Source: Nocardia aurantia
Lineage (GTDB): Bacteria > Actinomycetota > Actinomycetes > Mycobacteriales > Mycobacteriaceae
Length of the DNA: 64,000 nt
NCBI RefSeq assembly: GCF_009604425.1
Contig: NZ_WEGI01000003.1
Coordinates: 62,001 to 126,000 of the forward strand
Direction: 5' to 3'
The notes beneath the pieces were generated by a model. The model did not search any database and was not told the origin of the DNA. It saw nothing but the letters and a program-made list of their open reading frames with translations. Positions within the stretch are counted from its first letter, which is position 1, and each line of letters opens with the position of its first letter. Positions 27,117-36,152 of this stretch are shown here, piece after piece. A program made the translations under genes and the position numbers.

Positions 27117-28304
27117 ATGGCTGATGCCGCCGCGGCCGCTGTCGCCGCCATCGACACCGAGCGTCTGCTCGAACTCGTGCAACAGGTCTGCCGCATCCCG
27201 AGCGTGCTCGGCAGTGAAGGACCGCTGGCCGCCCATCTGTGTGATGTCATGCGCGAGTCCGGATTCGAGGGGACGCTGCTGCAACCGGTCCTGGACGATC
27301 GGCCGAATGCTGTGGGGGAGTTGTCCTTCGGGGCCGGCCCGCGGGTGGTGTACACCGGCCACATGGACACCAAGCCGGTGTCGCACGGCTGGACCGTCAC
27401 CGAGCCGTTCTCCGGCGATCTGATCGACGGCGCGATCTACGGCCACGGGATCATGGATATGAAGGCCGCGCTGGTGTGCCAGATCGTGGCCATGGAGGCG
27501 CTGCGCGACAGCGGTATTCCGCTCGCCGGCACGCTGGCGATGGCCGCGGTGTCGGACCACATGGGCGACCAGCTCGGCTCGATCGCCTACTTCGACTCGT
27601 ACTCCGCCGACATGGCGGTGCTGGGCGAACTCACCGACAACGAGATCTTCCTCGGCCACCGCGGGCGCTACTACTTCGACGTTACGGTGCTCGGCCGGTC
27701 CGCGCACACCTGTCACAAGTCGCTGGCGGTCAACGCCAACGCGCTTGCCGCCCAGGCGGTCCTGGAGCTGGACGCGTCGCGGCTGCTCCCGTCGCTGGAC
27801 CCGGCGGTGACCGCGCTGTTCGGTGCCGAGACCTATATGGCCCCCGGCCGGATCTACGGCGGCCTGCCCCCGGGCGGCCCCTCGATGATTCCCGACGAGT
27901 GCGTGATCCGGGTCGACTGCCGTCCGCAACCGGGCGTGGGGATCGACCTGGTGCGCGCCGAGATCGATCGCTGCCTGGCCGGCGCCGCCGTGCGGGACCC
28001 GCGCTTCCGCGCCGATGTGCTGCTGGCCGATGTGAAGGAGGGCTACCTCGCCGACCCCGGCGACGATGTGGTGCGCCTGATGCAGGACGCGGTGCGGCAC
28101 GTGCGCGGCGCCGAACCGGTACTGGGCGCGGCCGGATGGCTCGGCGACACCGCGAGTTTCGGCGCCAAGGTGCCCACGGTGATCTTCGGCCCCGGCGGCG
28201 AGCCGGTGTACTGCCCGGACGAACATCTCAGTGTCGCGGACATCATCGAGGCGACGCGGGTGTACGCCGCCTTCGGCGCCTTGGCGCTGGCGCCGCGCTC
28301 ATGA
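27117..28304 (+). CDS. M20-family hydrolase with altered catalytic Glu motif
   Basis: A 395-residue ArgE/DapE/YlmB-like protein. Metal ligands HMD (YTGHMDTKPV), the bridging Asp in GIMDMKAALV and a late His (PDEHLSV) are present, together with the dimerisation lid containing GRSAHTCH. The DEE motif that supplies the catalytic base and a zinc ligand reads DHMGDQLGS (147-155) instead. YlmB of this family deformylates the thiamine-breakdown pyrimidine upstream of TenA, so the pairing with TenA here is suggestive. AAGGAG lies ten bases before the ATG. The stop overlaps the aminotransferase start (ATGA). Confidence 0.83.
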   Translation: MADAAAAAVAAIDTERLLELVQQVCRIPSVLGSEGPLAAHLCDVMRESGFEGTLLQPVLDDRPNAVGELSFGAGPRVVYTGHMDTKPVSHGWTVTEPFSGDLIDGAIYGHGIMDMKAALVCQIVAMEALRDSGIPLAGTLAMAAVSDHMGDQLGSIAYFDSYSADMAVLGELTDNEIFLGHRGRYYFDVTVLGRSAHTCHKSLAVNANALAAQAVLELDASRLLPSLDPAVTALFGAETYMAPGRIYGGLPPGGPSMIPDECVIRVDCRPQPGVGIDLVRAEIDRCLAGAAVRDPRFRADVLLADVKEGYLADPGDDVVRLMQDAVRHVRGAEPVLGAAGWLGDTASFGAKVPTVIFGPGGEPVYCPDEHLSVADIIEATRVYAAFGALALAPRS

Positions 28305-29404
28305 CGGCCACGGTGCCCGCGCCGTCGTTCGAGGCGCTGCTGAACCGGCCGGGCCTGGCCTGGATGGGACAGAACACGACCCATCTGGAGCCGCCCCCGG
28401 AAGTCCTGGAGGCATTGACCGACAGCATCCGTCGCCGCGAATTCCAGTGGTACGCACCGGCCCTCGGCCTCTCGGAACTTCGCGCGCTGATCGCCGAGGA
28501 CCTCGGCCTTCCCGGCGCCGAGGTGCTGATCACCGACGGCGCGGTGGGCGGCCTGCACCACCTGTGCACCGCGCTGGCGCCGCGGATCTCGCGGCTCATC
28601 ACCACCGACCCGGGCTGGCCCTGGCCCGGCCGCTTCCTGACCGTGGCGGGTGTGCCGGTCACCACGGTCGAGATCTATTCGGCCGCAGACGATTACAAAC
28701 TGCCTGCCGAACGCCTGGCCGAGGTGATCGAGCCCCGTGCCCTGATCTACCTGATCGATCCGCTGAACCCGCTGGGTAGCCGTTACACCGAGCCGGAACT
28801 GCGCGCGATCACCGACCTGGCGCGGGAGCACGAGGCGATTCTCGTCCACGACTGCACCTACCGGCATTTCGCGACCGGCCACACTCTCGCGGCCGCACTG
28901 TATCCCGAGGGCACCCTCACCACCTACAGCTTCTCGAAGTGGCTGGGCCTGGCCGGATTACGCCTGGGCGCGCTGGTGGGGTCCCCCGAACTCACCGCCG
29001 GCCTGGCCGCGGTCCCGTCGAATCCCCTGGGCGCCAACATCCAGGCCCAGCGCGCGGCGATCGCCGGCCTGCGAGTGAGGGACGCGTGGCTGGCTCGCCT
29101 GACCGCCACCGACCGCCGCAACCAGCGGGTGATCACCGACGCGATCACCGGCAGCGGACTGGGCCGGATCCTCGTGGACCCCTCACACGGCAACTTTCTC
29201 GCCGTCGACATAGCCGAATCCGGTTGGAATGCCGACGCATTGAGCGCCGCGCTCCTGGACGAGGACATCTTCGTCCGCGCCGGCACCTACCAGTCCCCGG
29301 CCTTCGGCGACCGTTTCGTGAAGATCAGCACCTCGGTGCCGCCGCAGTGGGCGGACCGGCTCGCCGTGGTGTGGTCCTCGCTCGCGGAAAGGAAACCGCG
29401 ATGA
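28301..29404 (+). CDS. Class I/II PLP-dependent aminotransferase
   Basis: A 367-residue fold-type I aminotransferase. The PLP lysine is in YSFSKWLGLAGLRLG, an Asn-Pro loop (IDPLNPLG) replaces the usual NPxNPTG, a Tyr/Asp pair lies in VHDCTYRHF, and a C-terminal Arg in VKISTS-adjacent sequence completes the pattern. It moves an amino group to or from a 2-oxo acid or aldehyde. It is coupled by a 4-base overlap to the M20 gene under operator site 2. In a ring-cleavage pathway it could handle a beta- or alpha-amino acid product; the actual substrate is unknown. Confidence 0.85.
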   Translation: MTATVPAPSFEALLNRPGLAWMGQNTTHLEPPPEVLEALTDSIRRREFQWYAPALGLSELRALIAEDLGLPGAEVLITDGAVGGLHHLCTALAPRISRLITTDPGWPWPGRFLTVAGVPVTTVEIYSAADDYKLPAERLAEVIEPRALIYLIDPLNPLGSRYTEPELRAITDLAREHEAILVHDCTYRHFATGHTLAAALYPEGTLTTYSFSKWLGLAGLRLGALVGSPELTAGLAAVPSNPLGANIQAQRAAIAGLRVRDAWLARLTATDRRNQRVITDAITGSGLGRILVDPSHGNFLAVDIAESGWNADALSAALLDEDIFVRAGTYQSPAFGDRFVKISTSVPPQWADRLAVVWSSLAERKPR

Positions 29405-29738
29405 GCGCCGATTCGCGCAGTCTCCCGTATCGCGCCGAAGTCGGCGGCGGCCGGTCTGTAGCTGGAAACCTTACCCGTGGCGCGACAACCTGCGGGACAC
29501 ACTCGTCCGGTGCGAGCCACCCGGTCCCTGCCCGATCACCTCGGGACTCCGACGGCCGGTCGAAGTCGTCGGGTGACGTACCGGCCGTGCCGCGGTGGGG
29601 CCGGGTCGACCCGCGATCGGTTCGGTGGGCGAGTTCGTCAGTGCCGCAGTGCCGTCGGGCACGGCGGGCGCATCGCGGCCTCGGCCCGCTCGGCGGCACG
29701 GCGCGAGCCGGTTCGCCCGGAGCACGGAGGTCTGCCGG
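29405..29738 (+). other. Gap inside the island operon, possible gene remnant
   Basis: These 334 bp separate the aminotransferase from the amidase, whereas neighbouring genes overlap or nearly touch. An ATG at 29401 overlaps the aminotransferase stop in the same ATGA fashion and opens a frame (MSADSRSLPYRAEVGGG...) running 116 codons to 29751, into the amidase start. After about 17 residues the composition looks non-coding. I read it as possibly the first codons of a lost gene. No terminator or palindrome is obvious. Confidence 0.35.
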
Positions 29739-31196
29739 ATGGATGCCGTGAGTCGCTATGCGGCAATCGAACCCGAGAAATACCGGACCGAGGCGGGGGC
29801 CGATCTCGCAGCGGCGGTGGCGGCGGGGACGGTCTCGCCGGTGCAGTTGGTCGAATGCGCGCTGGCCGTGGCCGAAGGGGCCGAGCCGACGGTGAACGCC
29901 TATGCCTCGTTGTTGCGGGACCGCGCGCTGCGGGAGGCCGCCGACCTGGAGGCGGAGGCGCGGACCGGACGGATCCGGGGGCCGCTGCACGGCGTCCCGA
30001 TCGCCGTGAAGGACAACTTCCACTACGCGGGCGAGCCGACCGGGAAGGGGTCGCTTACCACTTCCGTTGCGCCGGAACCGGTCTCGGCCCCGATGGTGGA
30101 TCGATTGGTGCGCGCGGGCGCGATCGTGATCGGCAAGACCACCACACCGGAATTCGGCTGGAAGGGTACCGGTATCTCACCGCGCACCGGGATCACCCGC
30201 AATCCGCGTGATCCGCAACGCAATTCGGGCGGCTCCAGCGCCGGGTCCGGCGCGACCGTGGCAACCGGTGCGGTGCCGATCGCGACCGGTACGGACGCCG
30301 GTGGGTCGATCCGCATTCCGGCGTCGTTCTGCGGCGTGGTCGGATTCAAGCCGACGCTCGGGGCGATCCCGGTGTGGCCGGGCACCGCGAACGAGACTCT
30401 CTCGCATGCCGGTCCGCTCACCGGCTCGGTGCGGGACGCGGCGCTGGTCTATGCGCTGACCCGTGGGGCGGACTCGCGCGACCCGCAGTCGGCCTATCCA
30501 GACGACCGTCGCGACGCCCCGGGGCGTGCGTTGCGGATCGGCATCGTCGACGCTCCCTTCGGTATCGCGCCGCAGTCACCCGTGGCCGCGGTGTTCGAGC
30601 GGGCGACTGCGGCGATCATAAGTGCCACAACGCATTCGGCGCGGAATCTCCGACTCGGGCAGCCGGTCGCCGCGGAGTTCGGCGCGGTCGAGTTCGTCGC
30701 CGCCCGGATCTCGATTCCGTTGCCGCGCAGCGTGTTCGAGGCCATGTGGGTGACCGGCCGGGGCCTCGGCCACGCCGGGCTCATCGAGGCGCACGCCGAT
30801 GTCATGGATCCCGGGCTGGTCCGGCTGCTGCCGCTGGCGCGGCGGTACAGCCTCGCGGAGTATCAGGCCGCGATGGTCCGGCGGCGGGAGTTCACCGCCG
30901 CGATGTTCGCGCTGTTCGACGACTGGGACCTGCTGGTCATGCCGACGATGCCGGGCACCGCGTTCGCCGCGGACGCCGAGGTGCCGCCCGGCGGCGAGGC
31001 CGACGCGCCGCTGCCGTGGATCACCTGGACCCCGTACACCTATCCGTTCAACATCACCGGTCAGCCCGCGATCAGCATCCCGGGTGGCACGGCCGCCGAC
31101 GGGCTGCCGGTGGGCCTGCAGATCGTCGGGCCGTGGGGACACGACCGGCGGGTGCTGGCGTTCGCCGCCGCCTGCGAGCACGCGCTGCGGTCCTGA
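29739..31196 (+). CDS. Amidase-signature family amidase
   Basis: A 485-residue amidase with a complete Ser-cisSer-Lys triad: Lys in PIAVKDNFHYAG, Ser in NSGGSSAGSGA and the nucleophile region GTDAGGSIRIPA. It hydrolyses a carboxamide to acid and ammonia. GGAGG lies eight bases before the ATG. In the island it probably releases nitrogen from an amide made by ring opening or nitrile/ureide chemistry, judged from its neighbours. It is followed 29 bp later by the LLM oxidoreductase. Confidence 0.9.
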   Translation: MDAVSRYAAIEPEKYRTEAGADLAAAVAAGTVSPVQLVECALAVAEGAEPTVNAYASLLRDRALREAADLEAEARTGRIRGPLHGVPIAVKDNFHYAGEPTGKGSLTTSVAPEPVSAPMVDRLVRAGAIVIGKTTTPEFGWKGTGISPRTGITRNPRDPQRNSGGSSAGSGATVATGAVPIATGTDAGGSIRIPASFCGVVGFKPTLGAIPVWPGTANETLSHAGPLTGSVRDAALVYALTRGADSRDPQSAYPDDRRDAPGRALRIGIVDAPFGIAPQSPVAAVFERATAAIISATTHSARNLRLGQPVAAEFGAVEFVAARISIPLPRSVFEAMWVTGRGLGHAGLIEAHADVMDPGLVRLLPLARRYSLAEYQAAMVRRREFTAAMFALFDDWDLLVMPTMPGTAFAADAEVPPGGEADAPLPWITWTPYTYPFNITGQPAISIPGGTAADGLPVGLQIVGPWGHDRRVLAFAAACEHALRS

Positions 31197-31225
31197 ACGA
31201 ACACCGAACGACGAGAGAGGAAGTC

Positions 31226-32254
31226 ATGCGCACAGCCGTCTGTCTGCAGGGAGTCGACACTCCCGGCGAATTCGAGGCGAACGTGGCCGAGATCGATCGG
31301 CTGGGGTACGACGGGCTGTGGCTCACGGACTCCTCGCTGCACTCGCGCAACTGCTGGTCGTATCTGACGCTGGCGGCACGGGTCGCACCGCGGCTGACCC
31401 TCGGTACCGCCGTGACCAATCCGGTCACCCGGCATCCGGCGATCACCGCGGCGGCGGCCGGGACCGTCGCCGAGATCTCCGGCGGCCGGCTGATCCTCGG
31501 GATCGGCGCGGGGGACCGGCCGCTGCTGGCGTTGGGCCGCAAGCCTTCCCGGCTGGCCGATCTGGAGGCCTCGGTGCATGCCCTGCGCGCACTGTGGACC
31601 GGTGAGCACGTGACCGTCGATGCCGCCGGATTCGCGTTGCGCGACGCGCACTATCGCTTCCCGCCGGCCGCCGACATCCCGATCTGGATCTCCGCGACGG
31701 GCCCGAAGACCCTCGAACTGGCCGGGCGGGTGGCCGACGGCGTGATCCTGCTGGCGGGCCTGCATCCGGACGGCATCCGGTTCGCACTAGATCACATCGA
31801 TCGCGGTGTGGCACAGGCCGGCCGGACCGCGCGGCCGGAGGTCACCGTCTTCGCCTACGGCGCCATCGATGACGAGGACGAGTCGGCCGCGTTCGCCGCC
31901 GCCCGCACCATCGCCGCGTGGTTCCCGCAGACCTCGCCGGTGTACTGCGAATTGGCCGGATTGCCATCGGATCTCATCCAGCGCGTCCGGGAACGGTACG
32001 CGGGCGGGGAATTCCAGGAAGCGGCCCGCGCGGCTGAGGAACTGCCGGACGAATTCGTGCATCGGATGGCGCTGGCGGGCGGTTCGGCCGAGGCACGCGG
32101 GCACATTCGTGCGCTGGCCGGCCTCGGGATCGATCACCTCACCGTCTTCCCGCTGGGCCCGGACCGGATGCGGACCGTGGCGCGCTTCCGGGAATGTGTC
32201 ACAACGGAACTGGGCGAGCCGGCCCGCGAACCCCAATTGCAAGGACAGCCATGA
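31226..32254 (+). CDS. LLM-class flavin/F420-dependent oxidoreductase
   Basis: A 342-residue luciferase-like monooxygenase-fold protein, with SLHSRNCWSYLTLAARV near the N-terminus, the strand LTLGTAVTNPVTRHP, and GRLILGIGAGD followed by the IPIWISATGPKTLELAG block. Members use FMNH2 or F420H2; RutA-type members open uracil rings oxidatively. GAGAGGAAG lies before the ATG. Its stop overlaps the start of amidohydrolase copy 2 (ATGA), so the two probably act in sequence. The cofactor cannot be told by eye. Confidence 0.87.
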   Translation: MRTAVCLQGVDTPGEFEANVAEIDRLGYDGLWLTDSSLHSRNCWSYLTLAARVAPRLTLGTAVTNPVTRHPAITAAAAGTVAEISGGRLILGIGAGDRPLLALGRKPSRLADLEASVHALRALWTGEHVTVDAAGFALRDAHYRFPPAADIPIWISATGPKTLELAGRVADGVILLAGLHPDGIRFALDHIDRGVAQAGRTARPEVTVFAYGAIDDEDESAAFAAARTIAAWFPQTSPVYCELAGLPSDLIQRVRERYAGGEFQEAARAAEELPDEFVHRMALAGGSAEARGHIRALAGLGIDHLTVFPLGPDRMRTVARFRECVTTELGEPAREPQLQGQP

Positions 32255-33555
32255 GCAGAATCGTCATCACCAACGGCACGGTCGTCACGATGGACGACGA
32301 CCGGCGGGTGCATTTCGGCGGCCACGTGATCATCGATGGCGACCGGCTGGTGGCGGTGGGGCCGGGCGCGCCGGAACTCCCGGCGGCTCCGGGCGACGAG
32401 ATCATCGACGCCACCGGCATGGTGGTGATGCCCGGCCTGATCGACCTGCATTACCACACCGCCCTCGGCAAGGGTTTCAGCGATCACCTGCCGCTGTGGG
32501 AGTACCTCGACACCTGCTGGTATCCGCTGATCCGCAACCTCGATCCGGAGGCCGCGTACTGGGCGGCGGCCGCCAGCTACACCGAGTCGATCAAGTGTGG
32601 TGTGACCACGGTCAACGACATGTACCGGCGGCTACCGGATCTCGCGCGCGCGGCCACCGACATCGGCATCCGGGTGGTGCTGTCCAACGATGTCGCCCTC
32701 CCGGAACACCGGCTGGACGTCCTGGAGGACAACAAGGAGGCCTTCCATGCCGTCCACGGAACGGCCGACGGCCGCATCGAAGTCCGCGTCGGCATCGAAT
32801 GGCTCCCGCTGGCGTCGCCGGAACTCCTGCGTGATGCGCGCGCACTGGCCGACGACCTCGGCACCGGCATCCATGTCCACCTCAACGAATCCCTCACCGA
32901 AGTCGAGGACAGCAAACGCCGGTTCGGCCGCCGCCCCACCGAGATCGCCTACGACGCGGGCCTACTCGGGCCGGATTGTGTTGCCGCGCATTGTGTCTGG
33001 CTCTCGGATGCCGAGATGGCGCTGATGCGCGAAACCGGCACCCAGATCTCCCACAATCCGACCTCGAATGCCAAGCTGGGCAACGGTATCGCGCGGCTGC
33101 CGGAAATGCTCGCCGCGGGTCTGAACGTCGGTCTCGGCCACGACGCCGCCGAATGCAACAACAGCCGTGACATGTTCGAGGTGATGAAGTTCGCGTCGCT
33201 GATGCATCGCGCGAACCGGGTGGACGCCTCCCTGCAACAGGCGCCGGACGTGCTCACCATGGCGACCCGCAACGGCGCGGCGGCCCTCGGCCACGACACC
33301 GGGCAACTCGCCCTGGGCCGCAAGGCCGATGTGATCCTGGTCGACACCCGCAACGTGATGTTCACACCGCTGAGCGAGGGCAACCCGGATCATCTGTACT
33401 CACATCTGGTATTCGCCGCCAACGGATCCGCGGTCGACACCACGATCGTGGACGGCCGGATCCTGATGCGCGGCCGCGAACTGCGCACGCTGGACGAGCG
33501 GACCGTGCTGCGCGAGGCGAACGCCGCCTTCGCCCGGGTGCTGACGAGGATCTGA
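32251..33555 (+). CDS. TrzA/SAH-deaminase-type amidohydrolase, copy 2
   Basis: A 434-residue metal-dependent deaminase-type amidohydrolase with HYH in DLHYHTALGKG, IHVHLNESLTE, AAHCVWLSD and GLGHDAAECNN. It is about four-fifths identical by eye to copy 1 at 24060-25367. Bases 32583-32645 match copy 1 perfectly on the opposite strand, whereas flanking codons differ mainly at third positions. It is coupled to the LLM oxidoreductase by ATGA overlap. Two near-identical enzymes in separate operons of one regulon suggest successive deaminations or two related substrates. Confidence 0.88.
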   Translation: MSRIVITNGTVVTMDDDRRVHFGGHVIIDGDRLVAVGPGAPELPAAPGDEIIDATGMVVMPGLIDLHYHTALGKGFSDHLPLWEYLDTCWYPLIRNLDPEAAYWAAAASYTESIKCGVTTVNDMYRRLPDLARAATDIGIRVVLSNDVALPEHRLDVLEDNKEAFHAVHGTADGRIEVRVGIEWLPLASPELLRDARALADDLGTGIHVHLNESLTEVEDSKRRFGRRPTEIAYDAGLLGPDCVAAHCVWLSDAEMALMRETGTQISHNPTSNAKLGNGIARLPEMLAAGLNVGLGHDAAECNNSRDMFEVMKFASLMHRANRVDASLQQAPDVLTMATRNGAAALGHDTGQLALGRKADVILVDTRNVMFTPLSEGNPDHLYSHLVFAANGSAVDTTIVDGRILMRGRELRTLDERTVLREANAAFARVLTRI

Positions 33556-33622
33556 GCCGATGTCCGTGCAGCACGACAGATCGCCCCCGGCGCCGCCGGG
33601 ACCGGGACGCCGCACTATTCTC

Positions 33623-33635
33623 AGATCTGAGATCT
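33623..33635. promoter_or_regulatory. Island operator, site 3 (gntR)
   Basis: A perfect AGATCTGAGATCT lies 69 bp upstream of the GntR start in the 149-bp gap after amidohydrolase copy 2. It suggests that the regulator controls its own gene and the GMC oxidase. Confidence 0.75.
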
Positions 33636-33704
33636 CACCGCCGCGCGTCCGGGCCGTCCCGGCCGGATGCCGCCGTGCCGGTGGCAGACCGTTCGGGAGG
33701 GAAC

Positions 33705-34397
33705 GTGACACCCACAGTCGACGACCAGGTGCATCGGCAGTTGAAGGACGCCGTCTACCTGAAACTGCGCGACGACATCGTCAGCGGCGAACTGCCGCCG
33801 GGAACCCTGTTGCGCGAGGCCGAATTGGCGGCGCGCTTCGGTGTCAGCAAGACGCCGCTGCGCGATGCGCTGGTCCGGTTGCAGAAGGACGGTTTCGTAC
33901 GGATCCCGCCCTACCGCACCGCCGTCGTGGCCGGTTACAGCCGGGCGGATCTGCGTGAGATCTACGAACTGCGCGAACTGCTGGAGGGTGCCTGCGCCCG
34001 CCAGGCGGCGCTCGGCATCGGGGCCGACGAACTGGCCGAACTGGCCACTGTGGTGCGCGACAGCGCGGCGTGTGTGTCCGGCGGCGAGGTGCGCAGCGGC
34101 GAACAGGACCGGCTCACCGGACTGCTCGATCAGTTCGACCGGATCCTGTACGCGCAGTCCCGCAACGGCCGCATCGACGAGATCGTCGGCAACATCCGCA
34201 GCCACATCCTCCGGCTGGGCCGCCTGACCACCGGCATCCCGGGCCGGCTGGCCAAATCCGTGCCGGAGCACCAGGCGATCTTCGAGGCCATCGTGCAGGG
34301 CGACGGCGACGCCGCGGAACGCCTGATGCGCAGGCACATCCGATCGGTGATGGCCGATCAACTCACCACCATCGGTAACGACGCCGACCCGGACTGA
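33705..34397 (+). CDS. GntR/FCD regulator of the catabolic island
   Basis: A 230-residue FadR-subfamily regulator. A winged helix at residues 22-75 (REAELAARFGVSKTPLRDALVRLQKDGF) is followed by an FCD helical ligand domain ending with a histidine-containing PEHQAIFEAI and RLMRRHIRSVM. The GTG start at 33705 follows GGGAGG by five bases. It is the only regulator inside the island, and its operator candidate AGATCTNAGATCT occurs before its own gene and three enzyme/transporter operons. It is probably a repressor released by a pathway intermediate. Confidence 0.9.
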   Translation: MTPTVDDQVHRQLKDAVYLKLRDDIVSGELPPGTLLREAELAARFGVSKTPLRDALVRLQKDGFVRIPPYRTAVVAGYSRADLREIYELRELLEGACARQAALGIGADELAELATVVRDSAACVSGGEVRSGEQDRLTGLLDQFDRILYAQSRNGRIDEIVGNIRSHILRLGRLTTGIPGRLAKSVPEHQAIFEAIVQGDGDAAERLMRRHIRSVMADQLTTIGNDADPD

Positions 34398-34440
34398 CCG
34401 ACGCGTCCGGGCCCGGCTCCCCGAGCAGGAACGGACATCC

Positions 34441-35889
34441 ATGAGCACACATACGGACACGCTGGTGATCGGCGGCGGCGCCGCGGGCCTGTTCTGCGCC
34501 TGGCGCGCGGCCGGCCGCGGCACGGTGATCCTCGCCGAAACCGGGCCCGACGCGGGCGATCCGCCGCCGGCCTGGTCGCTGTACGACTACCTGCTGCCGG
34601 ACCCGCACTACCACCGGTACACCGACGAGACGACCGGCCGCGCGCTGCCGCAGGGCCGGGGCCTCGGCGGCGGCACGACCGTGAATTCGGCTGCCGCGCT
34701 GCGTGGTCAGCCCTGGTGCTACGACGACTGGGCCGTACCGGGCTGGAGCTGGGCCGAGTGCCTGCCCGCGTTCCGGGCCCTCGAGTCCGACCGGCAGTTC
34801 GCCGGGGACGCGTATCACGGTGCCGCGGGCCCGATTCCGATCACCCGGCTCGGGGCCGGTCCGCTCGACGAGGCGGTGATGGACTGGTGCGCCCACGCGG
34901 GCTTCGACCACGTCGCCGACCACAACGCCCCCGGCGCACTGGGTTACGGCATGTGGACGACCAATCGGCACGACGGCGGCCGCTGGGGGACCTACGCGGG
35001 CGTCACTCCCGCCGCCCGCGCCGCGGGCGTCGACATTCGTGCCGACACCACCGCGACCCGGCTGCTGTTCGACGGGAATCGGTGCACCGGAGCGGAACTG
35101 CTCGGCCCCGAGGGTCCGGTGACGGTACTCGCGGACCGGATCGTGGTGTGCGCGGGCGCCTTCGGCACCCCGGCACTGCTGATGCGCTCGGGTGTCGGCC
35201 CGGAACCGGTGCTGCGCGAACTCGGCGTGCCGCCGGTGTCGGTGCTGCCCGGAGTGGGCGCCAACCTGCAGGACCACCCGTGGTGCCTGCTCGATGTCGA
35301 CGTCACCGACGTCGCCGCGATCGAGGCCCGGCCGGTCAGCGGCGCACTGCTGCGCTACGAACTCCCGGATCCGCGGGCGGCGCACGTGGAGGCCGAGATC
35401 TTCGCCTGGCAGGCCCGGCCCTACGACCCGGCGGCTCCGGCCACCCGCGTGTCGTTCACCGCGGCGCTGATGACACCGCGCAGCCGCGGCCGGTTCACCC
35501 TCGGACCGGGCGGACCGCGGGTGTGCACCGGACACCTCACCAACGCCGGCGACGCCCGGCACATGGCCGAGATCGTCACGCGCACTGCCGAACTGGTGGA
35601 CGCGCTGGCCGCCGACGGTGTGGTCGCGGTGCCCGCGGACGCCTGGTGGCGAGCCGGCGATCCGGTGGCCGCGGCCCGCGCGGTGGTGTCCACCTACAAC
35701 CATCACAGCGGAACCTGCCGGATGGGCGGCGCCGACGATCCGGCGACCGTGGTGACGCCCGATCTGAGCGTGCTGGGCACCACGGGCCTGTCGGTCGCCG
35801 ATTCGTCGATCCTGCCGATCATCCCGCGGGCCAACACCACTCTGCCCTCGATGATGATCGGTTACCGCGCAATGGATCTCGTGGCCTGA
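34441..35889 (+). CDS. GMC-family FAD-dependent alcohol oxidase/dehydrogenase
   Basis: A 482-residue GMC oxidoreductase with the FAD motif GGGAAG near the N-terminus, the second GMC signature (GRGLGGGTTVNSAA) and the C-terminal active-site segment YNHHSGTCRMG followed by ANTTLPSMMIG. It oxidises a primary alcohol to an aldehyde. Together with the aldehyde dehydrogenase of the same regulon it could turn a hydroxymethyl group, such as that of HMP, into a carboxylate. It lies 43 bp after gntR. It is shorter than choline or glucose oxidases (about 550-600 residues). Confidence 0.9.
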   Translation: MSTHTDTLVIGGGAAGLFCAWRAAGRGTVILAETGPDAGDPPPAWSLYDYLLPDPHYHRYTDETTGRALPQGRGLGGGTTVNSAAALRGQPWCYDDWAVPGWSWAECLPAFRALESDRQFAGDAYHGAAGPIPITRLGAGPLDEAVMDWCAHAGFDHVADHNAPGALGYGMWTTNRHDGGRWGTYAGVTPAARAAGVDIRADTTATRLLFDGNRCTGAELLGPEGPVTVLADRIVVCAGAFGTPALLMRSGVGPEPVLRELGVPPVSVLPGVGANLQDHPWCLLDVDVTDVAAIEARPVSGALLRYELPDPRAAHVEAEIFAWQARPYDPAAPATRVSFTAALMTPRSRGRFTLGPGGPRVCTGHLTNAGDARHMAEIVTRTAELVDALAADGVVAVPADAWWRAGDPVAAARAVVSTYNHHSGTCRMGGADDPATVVTPDLSVLGTTGLSVADSSILPIIPRANTTLPSMMIGYRAMDLVA

Positions 35890-36074
35890 GATCTCGGAGG
35901 CCGGATCGCGCCGCACGGTTGCCCGGGCGGCGCGACGCCGACGTGCCCAGCTAAAAGTGCTGCTCCGGACCATATTTCCATGATCGAAAGCGTGAACCGG
36001 CCGGTGGCGGGCTCGGCTGGAAACGCAGAAGTTACGCCGGAAGTCTTGCGTCGCAAAGTTCGTGCAGAAAACTG

Positions 36075-36087
36075 AGATCTCAGATCT
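36075..36087. promoter_or_regulatory. Island operator, site 4 (NCS1 permease operon)
   Basis: A perfect AGATCTCAGATCT lies 65 bp before the permease start. A lone half-site AGATCT also occurs at 35889-35894, just after the GMC oxidase stop. Confidence 0.75.
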
Positions 36088-36152
36088 TCACGACAGCGAA
36101 CGCGTCGCAACGGATCGATGACCCACTCGAAACATCGAGGGAAGGCAAGACA

